DNA of 60,547 nucleotides from Deltaproteobacteria bacterium (GTDB lineage: Bacteria; Desulfobacterota; Desulfarculia; Adiutricales; Adiutricaceae), in the NCBI GenBank assembly GCA_031263485.1, contig JAISFS010000155.1, forward strand, positions 1 to 60,547, written 5' to 3'. Positions 52,753 through 60,547 of the stretch are shown piece by piece. The translations under genes were made by a program, and so were the position numbers. The first letter of the stretch is position 1; each line of letters begins with the position of its first letter. The notes below the pieces were generated by a model. That model saw only the letters and a list, made by a program, of their open reading frames with translations. It had not been told where the DNA came from and made no database searches.

Positions 52753-55700
52753 ATGAAACAGTTAATCGGAGCATTCCTTGTCATAGCCATAGCCGGTACT
52801 GCCGGGACGGTCTTCGGGGCCGATGCCACGATCTCCGGTTCGGACGACTTCAAGTCGGTCATGGAGGCTACTGGGAGATCGGACGGCGATGTGATAACGA
52901 TCGCGAACGGCGTTGATGTCAAGCTCGGCGGCCTCGGATACGTGAACGTCGCGCGCGCGGTGACGCTTCAGGGCCAGGCGGCCTCCGCGCTCATCGCGAC
53001 CGGAGTGGCGTCCGCCGTGACCTCGCTCAACAATTCGATGCGCGGGAACGCCTGGCGCGCCGCCCTGAACGGGCACTCATCCTTCTTCGCCAACCTGGTG
53101 AGGACCGTGACCGCCGCCATCCCCACGACGGAGCTCATAGGCTCCACCGGGCCGGACGGGGTGTACTTTTCCAGGCGCTCGTCGCTCATAAACCTCACGA
53201 TAGACGGCTTCGACGTCAACTCGACCACCGGGACCACCTACAGGCCGCACGTCACCGATTCCCCCATATTCCTGCCGCCATCCGACGTGGGCGACGGGAA
53301 CGGCTTCGAGGTATGGCGCAACGTTGCAGTCGTGGGAAACGAGATAACCCACAACGCCACCTTCGATGGAGGCGTGCTGGGCGGCAGGTCCAACGACGAC
53401 AATACCCCCGAGACCTACGCGGCAAAGACCGTGGTCGGCCTTCTGAGCATGGACAACAAGATCACCTCCGTCACGGGAAGGGTCATCGGCGGAGCCCTGG
53501 GTGCCTGGGGTACCTACGAGACGGTAGACCAGTCGCTTTTCATAAACAACTTCATCAAGGCCGACAGGGTCTCGAGCGGCTCCGCCATGGCGCCTGACCA
53601 CATCGGCACCCTGAGCAACAGCATCTTCTACGGCAACGAGTCGTATTCCACGGGAAGCACCGGCCGCGGCCCGATCTACCTCTATGAGATGGACTGGGCT
53701 CTCACGAATCCTGTCTACTCGATAACCCTGATGGAGAACACGTACTTCATCAACAACTGGGCCCACGGCTCCACCTCAATGGGAGGCGCGATATCCGACC
53801 GCGTGACCGACGGGATCGGCACCATCCGCAACTCCGTCTTCGCGTACAACACGGCCTCGTCCGATGCCGGATCGGCCATCGGCGGCGCGATCGATGCAGG
53901 CGCCAACCCTTCCGACAGCTCCAACGGAAGCGGCGGCGGCGGGATTAACCTCATTGACGGTTCCGTGTTCTACGCCAACAAGGCGGAGACGACCGGCGAG
54001 GGTGCCACCCATTACGCGTACGGCGGAGCCATCGCCCTGGGAGGCAGGGAGAACAAGCAGTCGGCGCTCGGGAAGGCCAACTTCGACAACTTCACCATCA
54101 GGGACTCCCTGTTCATAGGGAACCTCGTCATCACGAAGGGGGCAAGGGCTTCGGGCGGAGCGCTCTTCGTAGGCACGAACATGGCCACGACCTCCACCGA
54201 GGGCTACAGGACCGTCAACTTCACCACGAGCGCTGGGGGGCTCACCGAGTTCTCGGGCAACAGGGCCAACGGCTCGCCCGACGGCATCAGCGTCGGCTCC
54301 ATGAGTGGCCAGGCCTCCAGCTTCAACGTCAGGTTCAACGTGGATCCTGGCGCCAACGGCACGGTCCTCTTCGCAGACCCGATCACGGTCCTCATGAACA
54401 ACGCGAACAGCCCCAAGGCCTTCGAAATGAACCGGATCGGCGGCAACGGGGACTTCAGGTGGGGAGGCAGGAACGTCTTCGACGCCCAGGGGGGATCTAC
54501 CCTGAACTTCATTTCCGGCAGGACGTCCCTCCTTTCCGACTTCAACCTCACCCGGAGCCTCGATTACGACCTGAAAGTCAATTTTGCCTCCGGCTCGGAG
54601 CTATACCTGGATCTTGAGGGCAGGAGCCAGAACCTGGCCTACTTCGACGATCTTACCGGGCTGACCGCCACGTCCGCGAAGATCACCGTCTCCGACGACA
54701 CCATAGGCGACTTCACCCGCGAGTACCTGCTGGCGACGGGGACCGGGCTCTCGGCCTCCGGCTTCGCGCCGAACCAGACCATCGAGGGGAACGTCGCTGA
54801 CGGCCTCAGATCTTCCGTCGTGGTGGCCATGTCGGGAGACAACCTCGTCCTGAGGGTTTCCAGGACCGGCACGGCGGACGTCTTCAGGCATGCCGGCCCC
54901 AACGCCGCCCATTCCCAGACGGCCTTGACCCGCGTCTTCAACGGCCTCTCCAGGGCCGAGAGGGACGCCAACTACGATGCCGTCTTCGGCAACCTCGCGA
55001 GCTTCACCGCGGAGCCCCTGGCGGGACAGGTCGCGGCGTCCCTGGACGCCTCGGCGGCGGTGGTGAGCGAGATGAAGGGGCAGTTCCTCAGATCGCTCAG
55101 CTACGGCGCACCCTCAGCCGGGGACGGCTCGAACGCCTACCACGTCTGGGGAGGCTTCCTCTTCAGGAAGATAGACCAGGAGGAGCACGAGGGCTACTCC
55201 GGCTACGATTCCGACATCTACGGCGGGGTGATAGGCTTCATGGCCTCCCTGGCCCAGAGCTTCAGCATCGGCGCCTACGTGGCCGCCGGAAGCGGCTCCA
55301 CCGACTACAACGACATCGACAGCTCGATCGATTCCGACTTCATGCAGTACGGGCTGGTCGCGGCGCTCTACCCCGCTCCCAGGGTAGGCATCACGGCCGA
55401 TCTCTCGGTCTCCAAAGCGAAGGCCACGTCCGAGAGGCACATGCCCGCCTACGGCACGGCCAAGGCCGACTACGACGTGAGCGTGTTCTCCATGGGCCTT
55501 GAGGGATCGTATTCCATCTCACTCACCGAAAACGCCACTCTCAGGCCCTTCCTGGAGCTCCGGTACCAGAAGCTCACCCAGGACGAGATCCGCGAGACGG
55601 GCGGCGGCGTCTTCGGCATGGTGGTGGACGAGATCAACCACGACGAGTTCTTCACCAAGCTGGGCGTGGAAATCTCCCACGACATCCAGTTCGGGTCGGG

Positions 55701-55971
55701 CGCCGTCGTGACCCCCAAGGGCATGGTCGCCTGGAAGCACCGTTTCGGCGGCGAGCGCCTGAAGGCGGACAGCCACTACGTCTCGCGCGCCGACCTCTTC
55801 CCGGTCGAGGCCCTGCTTCCCCAGCGTGACCAGGCCATCTTGGGCGTAGGTCTGGACCTCCAGCCCGCCGGCAAGGACGGGCTTGTCGCCCTGTCCGCAG
55901 GCTACCAGATAGGCGTCGGTTCTTCCGGGCAGGAACACAACGCCTTCCTGACGCTTGATTTCCGTTTTTGA
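52753..55971 (+). CDS. Autotransporter with Pmp-like passenger
   Basis: 1,072 residues; ATG with AAAGGA ten bases upstream, 30 bp after the TonB receptor. A signal peptide covers residues 1-22 (QLIGAFLVIAIAGTAGTVFG). The passenger is predicted beta-helix and carries both repeats that define chlamydial polymorphic membrane proteins: FxxN (FYGN, FINN, FAYN, FYAN, FIGN) and GGA(I/L) (MGGAIS, IGGAID, YGGAIA, SGGALF). From about residue 795 (YHVWGGFLFRK) to the end is an autotransporter beta-barrel, ending in the outer-membrane signature LTLDFRF. The passenger would be displayed on the cell surface. Cotranscription with a TonB receptor suggests ligand capture or co-regulation by nutrient limitation, which is inference. 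Confidence 0.92.
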   Translation: MKQLIGAFLVIAIAGTAGTVFGADATISGSDDFKSVMEATGRSDGDVITIANGVDVKLGGLGYVNVARAVTLQGQAASALIATGVASAVTSLNNSMRGNAWRAALNGHSSFFANLVRTVTAAIPTTELIGSTGPDGVYFSRRSSLINLTIDGFDVNSTTGTTYRPHVTDSPIFLPPSDVGDGNGFEVWRNVAVVGNEITHNATFDGGVLGGRSNDDNTPETYAAKTVVGLLSMDNKITSVTGRVIGGALGAWGTYETVDQSLFINNFIKADRVSSGSAMAPDHIGTLSNSIFYGNESYSTGSTGRGPIYLYEMDWALTNPVYSITLMENTYFINNWAHGSTSMGGAISDRVTDGIGTIRNSVFAYNTASSDAGSAIGGAIDAGANPSDSSNGSGGGGINLIDGSVFYANKAETTGEGATHYAYGGAIALGGRENKQSALGKANFDNFTIRDSLFIGNLVITKGARASGGALFVGTNMATTSTEGYRTVNFTTSAGGLTEFSGNRANGSPDGISVGSMSGQASSFNVRFNVDPGANGTVLFADPITVLMNNANSPKAFEMNRIGGNGDFRWGGRNVFDAQGGSTLNFISGRTSLLSDFNLTRSLDYDLKVNFASGSELYLDLEGRSQNLAYFDDLTGLTATSAKITVSDDTIGDFTREYLLATGTGLSASGFAPNQTIEGNVADGLRSSVVVAMSGDNLVLRVSRTGTADVFRHAGPNAAHSQTALTRVFNGLSRAERDANYDAVFGNLASFTAEPLAGQVAASLDASAAVVSEMKGQFLRSLSYGAPSAGDGSNAYHVWGGFLFRKIDQEEHEGYSGYDSDIYGGVIGFMASLAQSFSIGAYVAAGSGSTDYNDIDSSIDSDFMQYGLVAALYPAPRVGITADLSVSKAKATSERHMPAYGTAKADYDVSVFSMGLEGSYSISLTENATLRPFLELRYQKLTQDEIRETGGGVFGMVVDEINHDEFFTKLGVEISHDIQFGSGAVVTPKGMVAWKHRFGGERLKADSHYVSRADLFPVEALLPQRDQAILGVGLDLQPAGKDGLVALSAGYQIGVGSSGQEHNAFLTLDFRF

Positions 55972-56340
55972 TTGATCCGTAAGGGGATCGGTCTAACCCT
56001 TGACCGATCCTCCCCCATACCGTCGCCGGATTCCGCCGGAGGCCCAGCGTAGCCTCCGGCGGGGTTCCGGCGAATCTTCGCGCCCGCCGGTCGCTTCCGG
56101 CCTTCAGGCGCGATTGGAGCGCGGAACTGCGAGGCCTTGAGCCATCCGGCCCGCTTGACGCCTTTCGGACCTTTCCCGGCCCTTTTTGAGAGTTTGGCGG
56201 CCCGTTTGCCGCCGTAACGCCCTCTTGGCCGTTTGCGGCCCGTTAACCTCCGTAAGGCCCTCCTGGCCGTTTTGTCGGCCCTCTTGGCCGTTTGTCGGCC
56301 CGCTTGCAGCCGTTTTTCGGCACTCTCGGAACAGAAATCT
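55972..56340. other. Spacer with two hairpins and a repeat
   Basis: Two hairpins end the TonB receptor-autotransporter operon (annotated separately). They are followed by a field of GGCCCGTTTGCC / CTCTTGGCCGTTTG repeats with unit starts near 56199, 56237, 56277 and 56297. No gene. Confidence 0.6.
55985..56062 (+). terminator. Tandem hairpins after the autotransporter
   Basis: First stem: GGATCGGT (55985-55992) with ACCGATCC (56003-56010), 14 bp after the stop codon. Second stem: CCGCCGGAGGC (56033-56043) with GCCTCCGGCGG (56052-56062), 8 nt loop. Neither has a long T-run, but position and strength fit the end of the operon. Confidence 0.6.
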
Positions 56341-57570
56341 ATGCTTGACCCCCGCCTCATCAACCTTCTGGACGCCCTGCGCCGGTCGTGCCCACCGCAT
56401 CGGCTCGCGTTGCCCTTGCCCGTCAGGGCGATCGCGCTTGCCCCGTTCGTGCTGTGCGCTGCCCTTGTCTTCGCGAGTCCAGGCCTCGCCGCGGATCCGG
56501 TTCCGGATCCGTCGCTCAGGACCTTCGTCTTCAAGGCCATGACCACCGAAGCCCACGTGGTCCTCCCCACCTCGCCTTCTACGTCCGCAGCCGCTTCCGG
56601 AGCCGCATCCTTGCCCTCGCCGGAGGAGTTCTTCGATCTGGCGCGGGAGGCGGTGCTGGAGGTGGAGAGGCTCATGTCCCCCCGAGGGGAGGACTCGGAC
56701 GTGGCCCGCTTCAACAGGAGCGCGGCGGGGGAGTGGGTCCCCGTGAGCCCCCTCACGCTCGCGGTCCTGGAGGAGTGCGCCAGGGGCTACGCCTACAGCG
56801 GCGGCGGCTTCGACCCCACCGTGGGGGCGCTCAAGGGTCTGTTCAGCTTCCAGGGCGGCGAGCTGGACTCCTGGCCCGACGACGCCCAGATCCAAAAGGC
56901 CAGGCAGTCACTGGGCTTCGGCGAGATCAGGACGGATCCCGCGGCATCGGCGATCTTCAAGCCGAAGGACGGCGTTCTCCTTGATCTTGGCGCGGCCGCC
57001 AAGGGCTACGCGGTGGACAGGGCGCTGGCCGCCTTGAAGGCCGCCGGGGCCGAGAACGCGCTGGTGGAGATAGGGGGCGAGGTGGGCACCTTGGGGATCA
57101 CGCCCAAAGGCGAGCCCTGGCGGGTGCGCGTGGAGGATCCCCGCGCCCAGGGGCAGAGGCTCACCTTCGAGCTGTCCAACTCCGCGACCGCCACTTCCGG
57201 CGGGCGGGTCAACTACTTCACTTACCAGGGCAAAAGGTACACCCACCTGATCGACCCCAGGACCGGTACTCCTATCCCGGAGGGGACTCTCCAGACGACC
57301 GTGGCGCATCCCGACTCCTGCCTCGCCGCTGACGTCATGAGCACCGCGCTGTTCGTGGTGGGCCCGGACGGCGCCAAAGGCGCCCTGGAGGCCTACGCGC
57401 GTGACGCCCTGTCCCGGAAGTCACCGATCGAGGGGCTGGAGGCGCTCGTCTTTTACCGGGACGGCGACGGCGGGGTCAGGATCCGGATCTTCACCGTGGC
57501 CCGTGACGGCAAGGTGACCGAGTCCGAGGGCGTAGCCGAAGCCCTGGCGGCGGCCCCGTCCGCTCCCTGA
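56341..57570 (+). CDS. apbE: FAD:protein FMN transferase ApbE, exported
   Basis: 409 residues from the ATG at 56341; the frame is open 36 codons further but lies in the repeat field. A membrane or lipoprotein-like signal covers about 25-50 (AIALAPFVLCAALVFASPGLA), so it acts in the periplasm, where ApbE attaches FMN to Thr/Ser of proteins such as RnfG, NqrC and NosR. Family signatures are intact: MSPRGEDSDVARFNRSAAG, FDPTVGALKGLF, DLGAAAKGYAVDRAL, EIGGEVGTLG, THLIDPRTGTPIP and ADVMSTALFVVG. No protein with an FMN-attachment SGAT motif is visible in the window, so its target lies elsewhere. Compare the divergent paralogue at 37654. Confidence 0.93.
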   Translation: MLDPRLINLLDALRRSCPPHRLALPLPVRAIALAPFVLCAALVFASPGLAADPVPDPSLRTFVFKAMTTEAHVVLPTSPSTSAAASGAASLPSPEEFFDLAREAVLEVERLMSPRGEDSDVARFNRSAAGEWVPVSPLTLAVLEECARGYAYSGGGFDPTVGALKGLFSFQGGELDSWPDDAQIQKARQSLGFGEIRTDPAASAIFKPKDGVLLDLGAAAKGYAVDRALAALKAAGAENALVEIGGEVGTLGITPKGEPWRVRVEDPRAQGQRLTFELSNSATATSGGRVNYFTYQGKRYTHLIDPRTGTPIPEGTLQTTVAHPDSCLAADVMSTALFVVGPDGAKGALEAYARDALSRKSPIEGLEALVFYRDGDGGVRIRIFTVARDGKVTESEGVAEALAAAPSAP

Positions 57571-58299
57571 GCCCTTCCTCTCCAAGGTGACCGGCCCCTG
57601 CGGCCGCCGCCCCCGAGCGTGCCCGCCCTTGAACCCTCCCGTCCCGAGCCGGTCGGCCATCGCGGCCTCCGACCCGAGCCCGTCCGAATCCTGAGGCCCC
57701 GGCTCCGATCTGTCCGGCTCAGGGCTGTCCGGCCCAAAGTCGGTCCTTCCTTGAAGCCTCTGCCCCGAGCCGCCCGGCTTAGGCCTGTTCGGCCTGAAGT
57801 TCGTCCCTCCTCGAGGGCTCTGCCCCGAGCCGTCCGGCTCTATCCCGTTCGGCCTCGACTCCGGCCGCAGTTGCGCCGAACGGCTATGGGTCCATTCGGT
57901 CCTGAACCGACCGACACTATGGTCGGACGCTTGCCGTCGGCGGCTTCCCGTCTGTCCGGACCGCAGATCCCCGTTTTGGCCCGCAGGCGGCTTATTCGGC
58001 TTCAGACGCAGGTGGGCCGACGGGGACGCCATATGCCGCAGGCCAAGTGCGCAAGGCCCCGGTTTCGCGCGACGGCGGCTTAGGGCCTCACGCATCGGCG
58101 GCTTCGGGCCGATTGGCTTGCGGCCCAGAAGGGGGCTTCATATGGCCTCGCCAGGCTTCCTGGAGCGAGCGTGCCGGGTCGGCGGAGGCTCTGCGAGAGG
58201 CGATACGGGGGAGCCAGTGGCTACAGGGACGGCTGGGGTGACAGGGCCGGCAGATGAGTCATTGGCGACGGGAGCGTCGAAGGCGAGCTGGATCGCCGG
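57571..58299. other. Spacer with a 60 bp repeat, no gene
   Basis: A 60 bp unit repeats at 57713, 57773 and 57833 (core CCGGCT, then CTGTTCGGCC, then CTCTGCCCCGAGCCG). Frames on both strands reflect the repeat. No promoter recognised for the MATE gene. Confidence 0.6.
57713..57870. repeat. 60 bp tandem repeat, about 2.6 copies
   Basis: Units start at 57713, 57773 and 57833 and adjoin directly, at moderate identity. Non-coding spacer between apbE and the MATE gene. Confidence 0.75.
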
Positions 58300-59850
58300 A
58301 TGAGAGGTTCCGGGAAGATGGCGGAGGCGACGGATATCGCGGACACGATTTCGGGAAGCGCGTCCGGCGCGGACGCCCCGGGATCTTCCGGCCTCCCGCT
58401 CGCCGGGGCCGGGGGCATGATGCGGTCCCGAGCCGTCCTGGCGGTCGCCGTCCCCTTTATCGTTTCCTCGGTGATGTTCTCGCTGAAGCTCACCTTGGAC
58501 AGGCTCCTCCTTTCCTGGCACTCACACGTCTCCATGAGCGCGTCCCTGGCGGCGGGCATGACCGCCTACATGGCGGCTGGCGTCTTCGTGGGCATCGCTG
58601 GCTACACTTCCGTTCTGGTCGCGCAGCTGGACGGGGAGGGCATGCGGGAGAAGATCGGGCCCTGCGTCTGGCAGTCGGTCGTCTTTTCGGTTGCGGCCGG
58701 CCTGGGGCTCCTGGTCCTGGGCCTGGCGGCCTCGCCGCTGTTCGCCATGGCCGGCCATCCCCCGCGAATGGCGGCTGAGGAGGCGGCCTCCTTCAGGATC
58801 CTTTCCGGCGGGTCGGCCCTGAGCCTGGTCGCCACCTCGCTCGCCTGCTTCTGGACGGGGCGCAAGAGGACCTGGACCGCGGTAATGGTGAACCTCCTTG
58901 CCTTCGCGCCGTCCGCCGCTGTCACCTGGGCGCTGGTCTTCGGCGCAGGGGGCCACGCACCGGACGCGGGCGCCCCCGTGCCCCTCGCGGCGGCGGCGGG
59001 CTCGCTGAACGCCCTGGGCGCGGCCCTGGGAGCGCCCGCCATGGGCGCCGCAGGCGCTGCCTGGGGCACGGTGGCGGGCGACCTGGTCAAGGTGCTCATG
59101 TTCGGGGCGCTGTTCCTGTCCCGCGGGAACCGCGAGCGCTACGGCACCTTCCCCGGGAGGATCCTTGAGCCAAGGGCGGCGGCCGGGCTCATGCGCGGCG
59201 GCTTCGGGAACGGCGTGCATCTTTTCCTGACCGTGGGATCGCTTGCGGCCTTCAACATGGCGGCGGGACTCCAGGGGGGCGCCGCCGGGGCATCGGCCGT
59301 TGCCTTCAGCTTCGGATCGGCAGCGCTCGTGCCCGTGATAGGCCTGGGCTCCGCCCTGGCGCTCCTGGTGGGCCACGGCATGGGCGCGGGAAGCCCTGAG
59401 CGCGCCGTGGGCGCCTTGCGTTGCTCGGGACGGCTGGCGTTCATGTACCTGGCGGCGGTGGCTGCCGTCTGCCTGGCATTCCCGGACGGCATCGTCTCGC
59501 TGTTCTCGAGCTCGCCGGCCTCTCCGGAACTCAGGGGCGAGGCGGGGAGGCTGCTCATGCTCTCTGCGGCCTTCGTCCTGTGCGACGGCATTTCCGTCGT
59601 CTTCTGCGGGGCCGCCCGCGGCGCGGGCGACACCCCCTGGGTAATGAAGATGACCGGCTGCGTCGCGGCCTCTCAGATAGTGCTCGCGATAGCGGCCGCG
59701 CTGGCCGGGGGAGGCGCCGCGGCCCTGTGGGGCGTGCTGGTGCTGGGCTCCTTCTTCAAGGCGCTTCTGGGCTATTTCCGCCTCTCCGGAGGGGCCTGGC
59801 TCGGGAACGCCACCGCTGGGAGGCTTTTCGCCGAAGTCCCCCTCCCCTGA
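58300..59850 (+). CDS. MATE-family multidrug/Na+ antiporter
   Basis: 516 residues from the ATG at 58300; the ATG at 58318, preceded by AGAGG, is equally plausible. After a 40-residue polar N-terminus there are about 12 hydrophobic helices in two halves joined by a cytoplasmic loop, as in MATE exporters. The first helix is AVLAVAVPFIVSSVMFSLK. Characteristic segments are GTVAGDLVKVLMFGALF at the end of the first half and FSFGSAALVPVIGLGSALALLVGHGMGAGSPERA, seen as GLGSALALLVGHGMGAG with Pro/Gly turns, in the second half; later FCGAARGAGDTPWVMK. It would expel a cationic compound in exchange for Na+ or H+. The substrate is unknown and no regulator is adjacent. Confidence 0.9.
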   Translation: MRGSGKMAEATDIADTISGSASGADAPGSSGLPLAGAGGMMRSRAVLAVAVPFIVSSVMFSLKLTLDRLLLSWHSHVSMSASLAAGMTAYMAAGVFVGIAGYTSVLVAQLDGEGMREKIGPCVWQSVVFSVAAGLGLLVLGLAASPLFAMAGHPPRMAAEEAASFRILSGGSALSLVATSLACFWTGRKRTWTAVMVNLLAFAPSAAVTWALVFGAGGHAPDAGAPVPLAAAAGSLNALGAALGAPAMGAAGAAWGTVAGDLVKVLMFGALFLSRGNRERYGTFPGRILEPRAAAGLMRGGFGNGVHLFLTVGSLAAFNMAAGLQGGAAGASAVAFSFGSAALVPVIGLGSALALLVGHGMGAGSPERAVGALRCSGRLAFMYLAAVAAVCLAFPDGIVSLFSSSPASPELRGEAGRLLMLSAAFVLCDGISVVFCGAARGAGDTPWVMKMTGCVAASQIVLAIAAALAGGGAAALWGVLVLGSFFKALLGYFRLSGGAWLGNATAGRLFAEVPLP

Positions 59851-60547
59851 AAGTCGGCTAACCCGGCGATACGGCGGCATGGTTCGGCGGCGGTCTGCTC
59901 GCCTTCCGGTACTGCGTTGCCCGACCTGGCAAGGGCACTAATTTCCCTGAAACCGTTGCCCTGCGGAACCTCTTCCGTTTAGCTCCTCAAGGCGATGATT
60001 GGCGTTGGATGCCCCCGGTTGCCCGGCGAACGTCCGATTTCAGGCCTTTCTGGGCCGAAAGGATGCCGAGGCGCGATCCTGAGCCGCCCTCTCCCTCCTC
60101 TGGCCATCCTCCTTGAGCCTCCCTGATTGTGCCCTTGATCTGAGGTGCCCCCATGCCGAGCGCGGTCAGTTCCGTCCCGAGCGGCACGGAGCCTTCGACT
60201 AGTTCGGGCGGCTTGCCAGGAAACGGCTGGAAGGAACGGCAGTAGCTGTCTGTCAGACGATTCAGAAAAGTTCCCTTACCCCTGCCTCCGGACGTTCACC
60301 GTCCGCGCGGGGATTCGCGCGTCCGTCGGCCGGGGACGGGAGAGAATCGGGTTCGGCGCGCCCGCCGTTCCCGTGCCGGGGAGTGACCGGGGCACGGCCT
60401 TCAGAAGTCCGCTCCGGCCCCTCATCAAAATCCTGGAGGCGCGTCCGGGCGCCCGCGCCTTGCGGGGCGCATGGCGCGGGGCGGGGTGCCGGAAGTCCCC
60501 GCGGACGGGGGCGTCATGCGTCCTTGCCGTGATTCTCCAGGATTCTG
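59851..60547. other. Right-end spacer, no certain gene
   Basis: GC-rich, with a minus-strand frame at 59987-60187 that lacks motifs. At the very edge, the minus strand reads RILENHGKDA and then a stop codon (60514-60546), which could be the C-terminus of a gene lying beyond the window; ten residues are too few to call. Confidence 0.4.

Noticed and set aside
60514-60547. C-terminus of a minus-strand gene at the right edge
   Set aside because: Only about ten codons are visible; too little to support a call.

Overview
The window is GC-rich chromosomal DNA of a Gram-negative bacterium. An outer membrane is implied by a TonB-dependent receptor and a classical autotransporter. Anaerobic metabolism is implied by a 2-hydroxyacyl-CoA dehydratase-type iron-sulfur enzyme with its ATP-dependent activase, and by two ApbE flavin transferases. 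The order ftsH-folP-cdaA-cdaR-glmM on the minus strand resembles the arrangement I know from Desulfobacterota (former Deltaproteobacteria). That placement is an inference; no rRNA gene is present to test it.

Layout. 0-5.6 kb: a small conserved helical protein, dnaJ, hemB and a secreted SUMF1-fold protein, all plus strand. 6.3-8.1 kb: a frameshifted AAA-ATPase/nuclease pseudogene. 8.7-20.1 kb, minus strand: infA, ftsH, folP, cdaA, cdaR and glmM, a housekeeping block (initiation factor, membrane protease, folate, c-di-AMP synthesis and control, cell-wall precursor). It is split by unusually long spacers and by a small coiled-coil membrane-protein gene. 20.7-24.1 kb: mutS2 with a very long disordered N-terminus. 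25.9-27.8 kb: an intact AT-rich AAA-ATPase/nuclease. 28.9-34.4 kb, minus strand: recR, ilvB, ilvN, hisB and hisA (branched-chain amino acid and histidine synthesis, recombination). 35.1-42 kb: an accessory segment with another intact AAA-ATPase/nuclease, an ApbE-like gene behind a Fur-box-like dyad, and a different AAA-like ATPase preceded by a broken duplicate of its own C-terminus. 43-48.4 kb, plus strand: a membrane-anchored periplasmic protein overlapping a NapH/NosR-type membrane [4Fe-4S] protein, then a dehydratase-like iron-sulfur protein with its activase. 50.6-55.97 kb: a TonB receptor and a Pmp-like autotransporter in one operon. 56.3-59.9 kb: an exported canonical ApbE and a MATE exporter.

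Two features give the window its character. First, coding density is low. Spacers of 0.4-2.3 kb separate most genes, and many hold head-to-tail minisatellites (18, 24, 30, 37, 42, 54, 60 and about 61 bp units). Similar repeats have expanded inside ends or linkers of otherwise normal proteins (FtsH tail, CdaR tail, MutS2 N-terminus, a Gly/Ala insert in the dehydratase). Second, islands of lower GC hold paralogous AAA-ATPase/PD-(D/E)XK genes, in intact and decayed forms. A pair of 175 bp MITE-like elements with matching termini and flanking duplications sits at 20.2 and 37.3 kb, in opposite orientation.

Best candidates for something new: the 43-48.4 kb gene set, which may couple a membrane iron-sulfur electron route to a single-subunit dehydratase-like protein; the TonB receptor/Pmp-like autotransporter operon with its structured leader; and the non-autonomous 175 bp element, whose mobilising transposase is not in the window.
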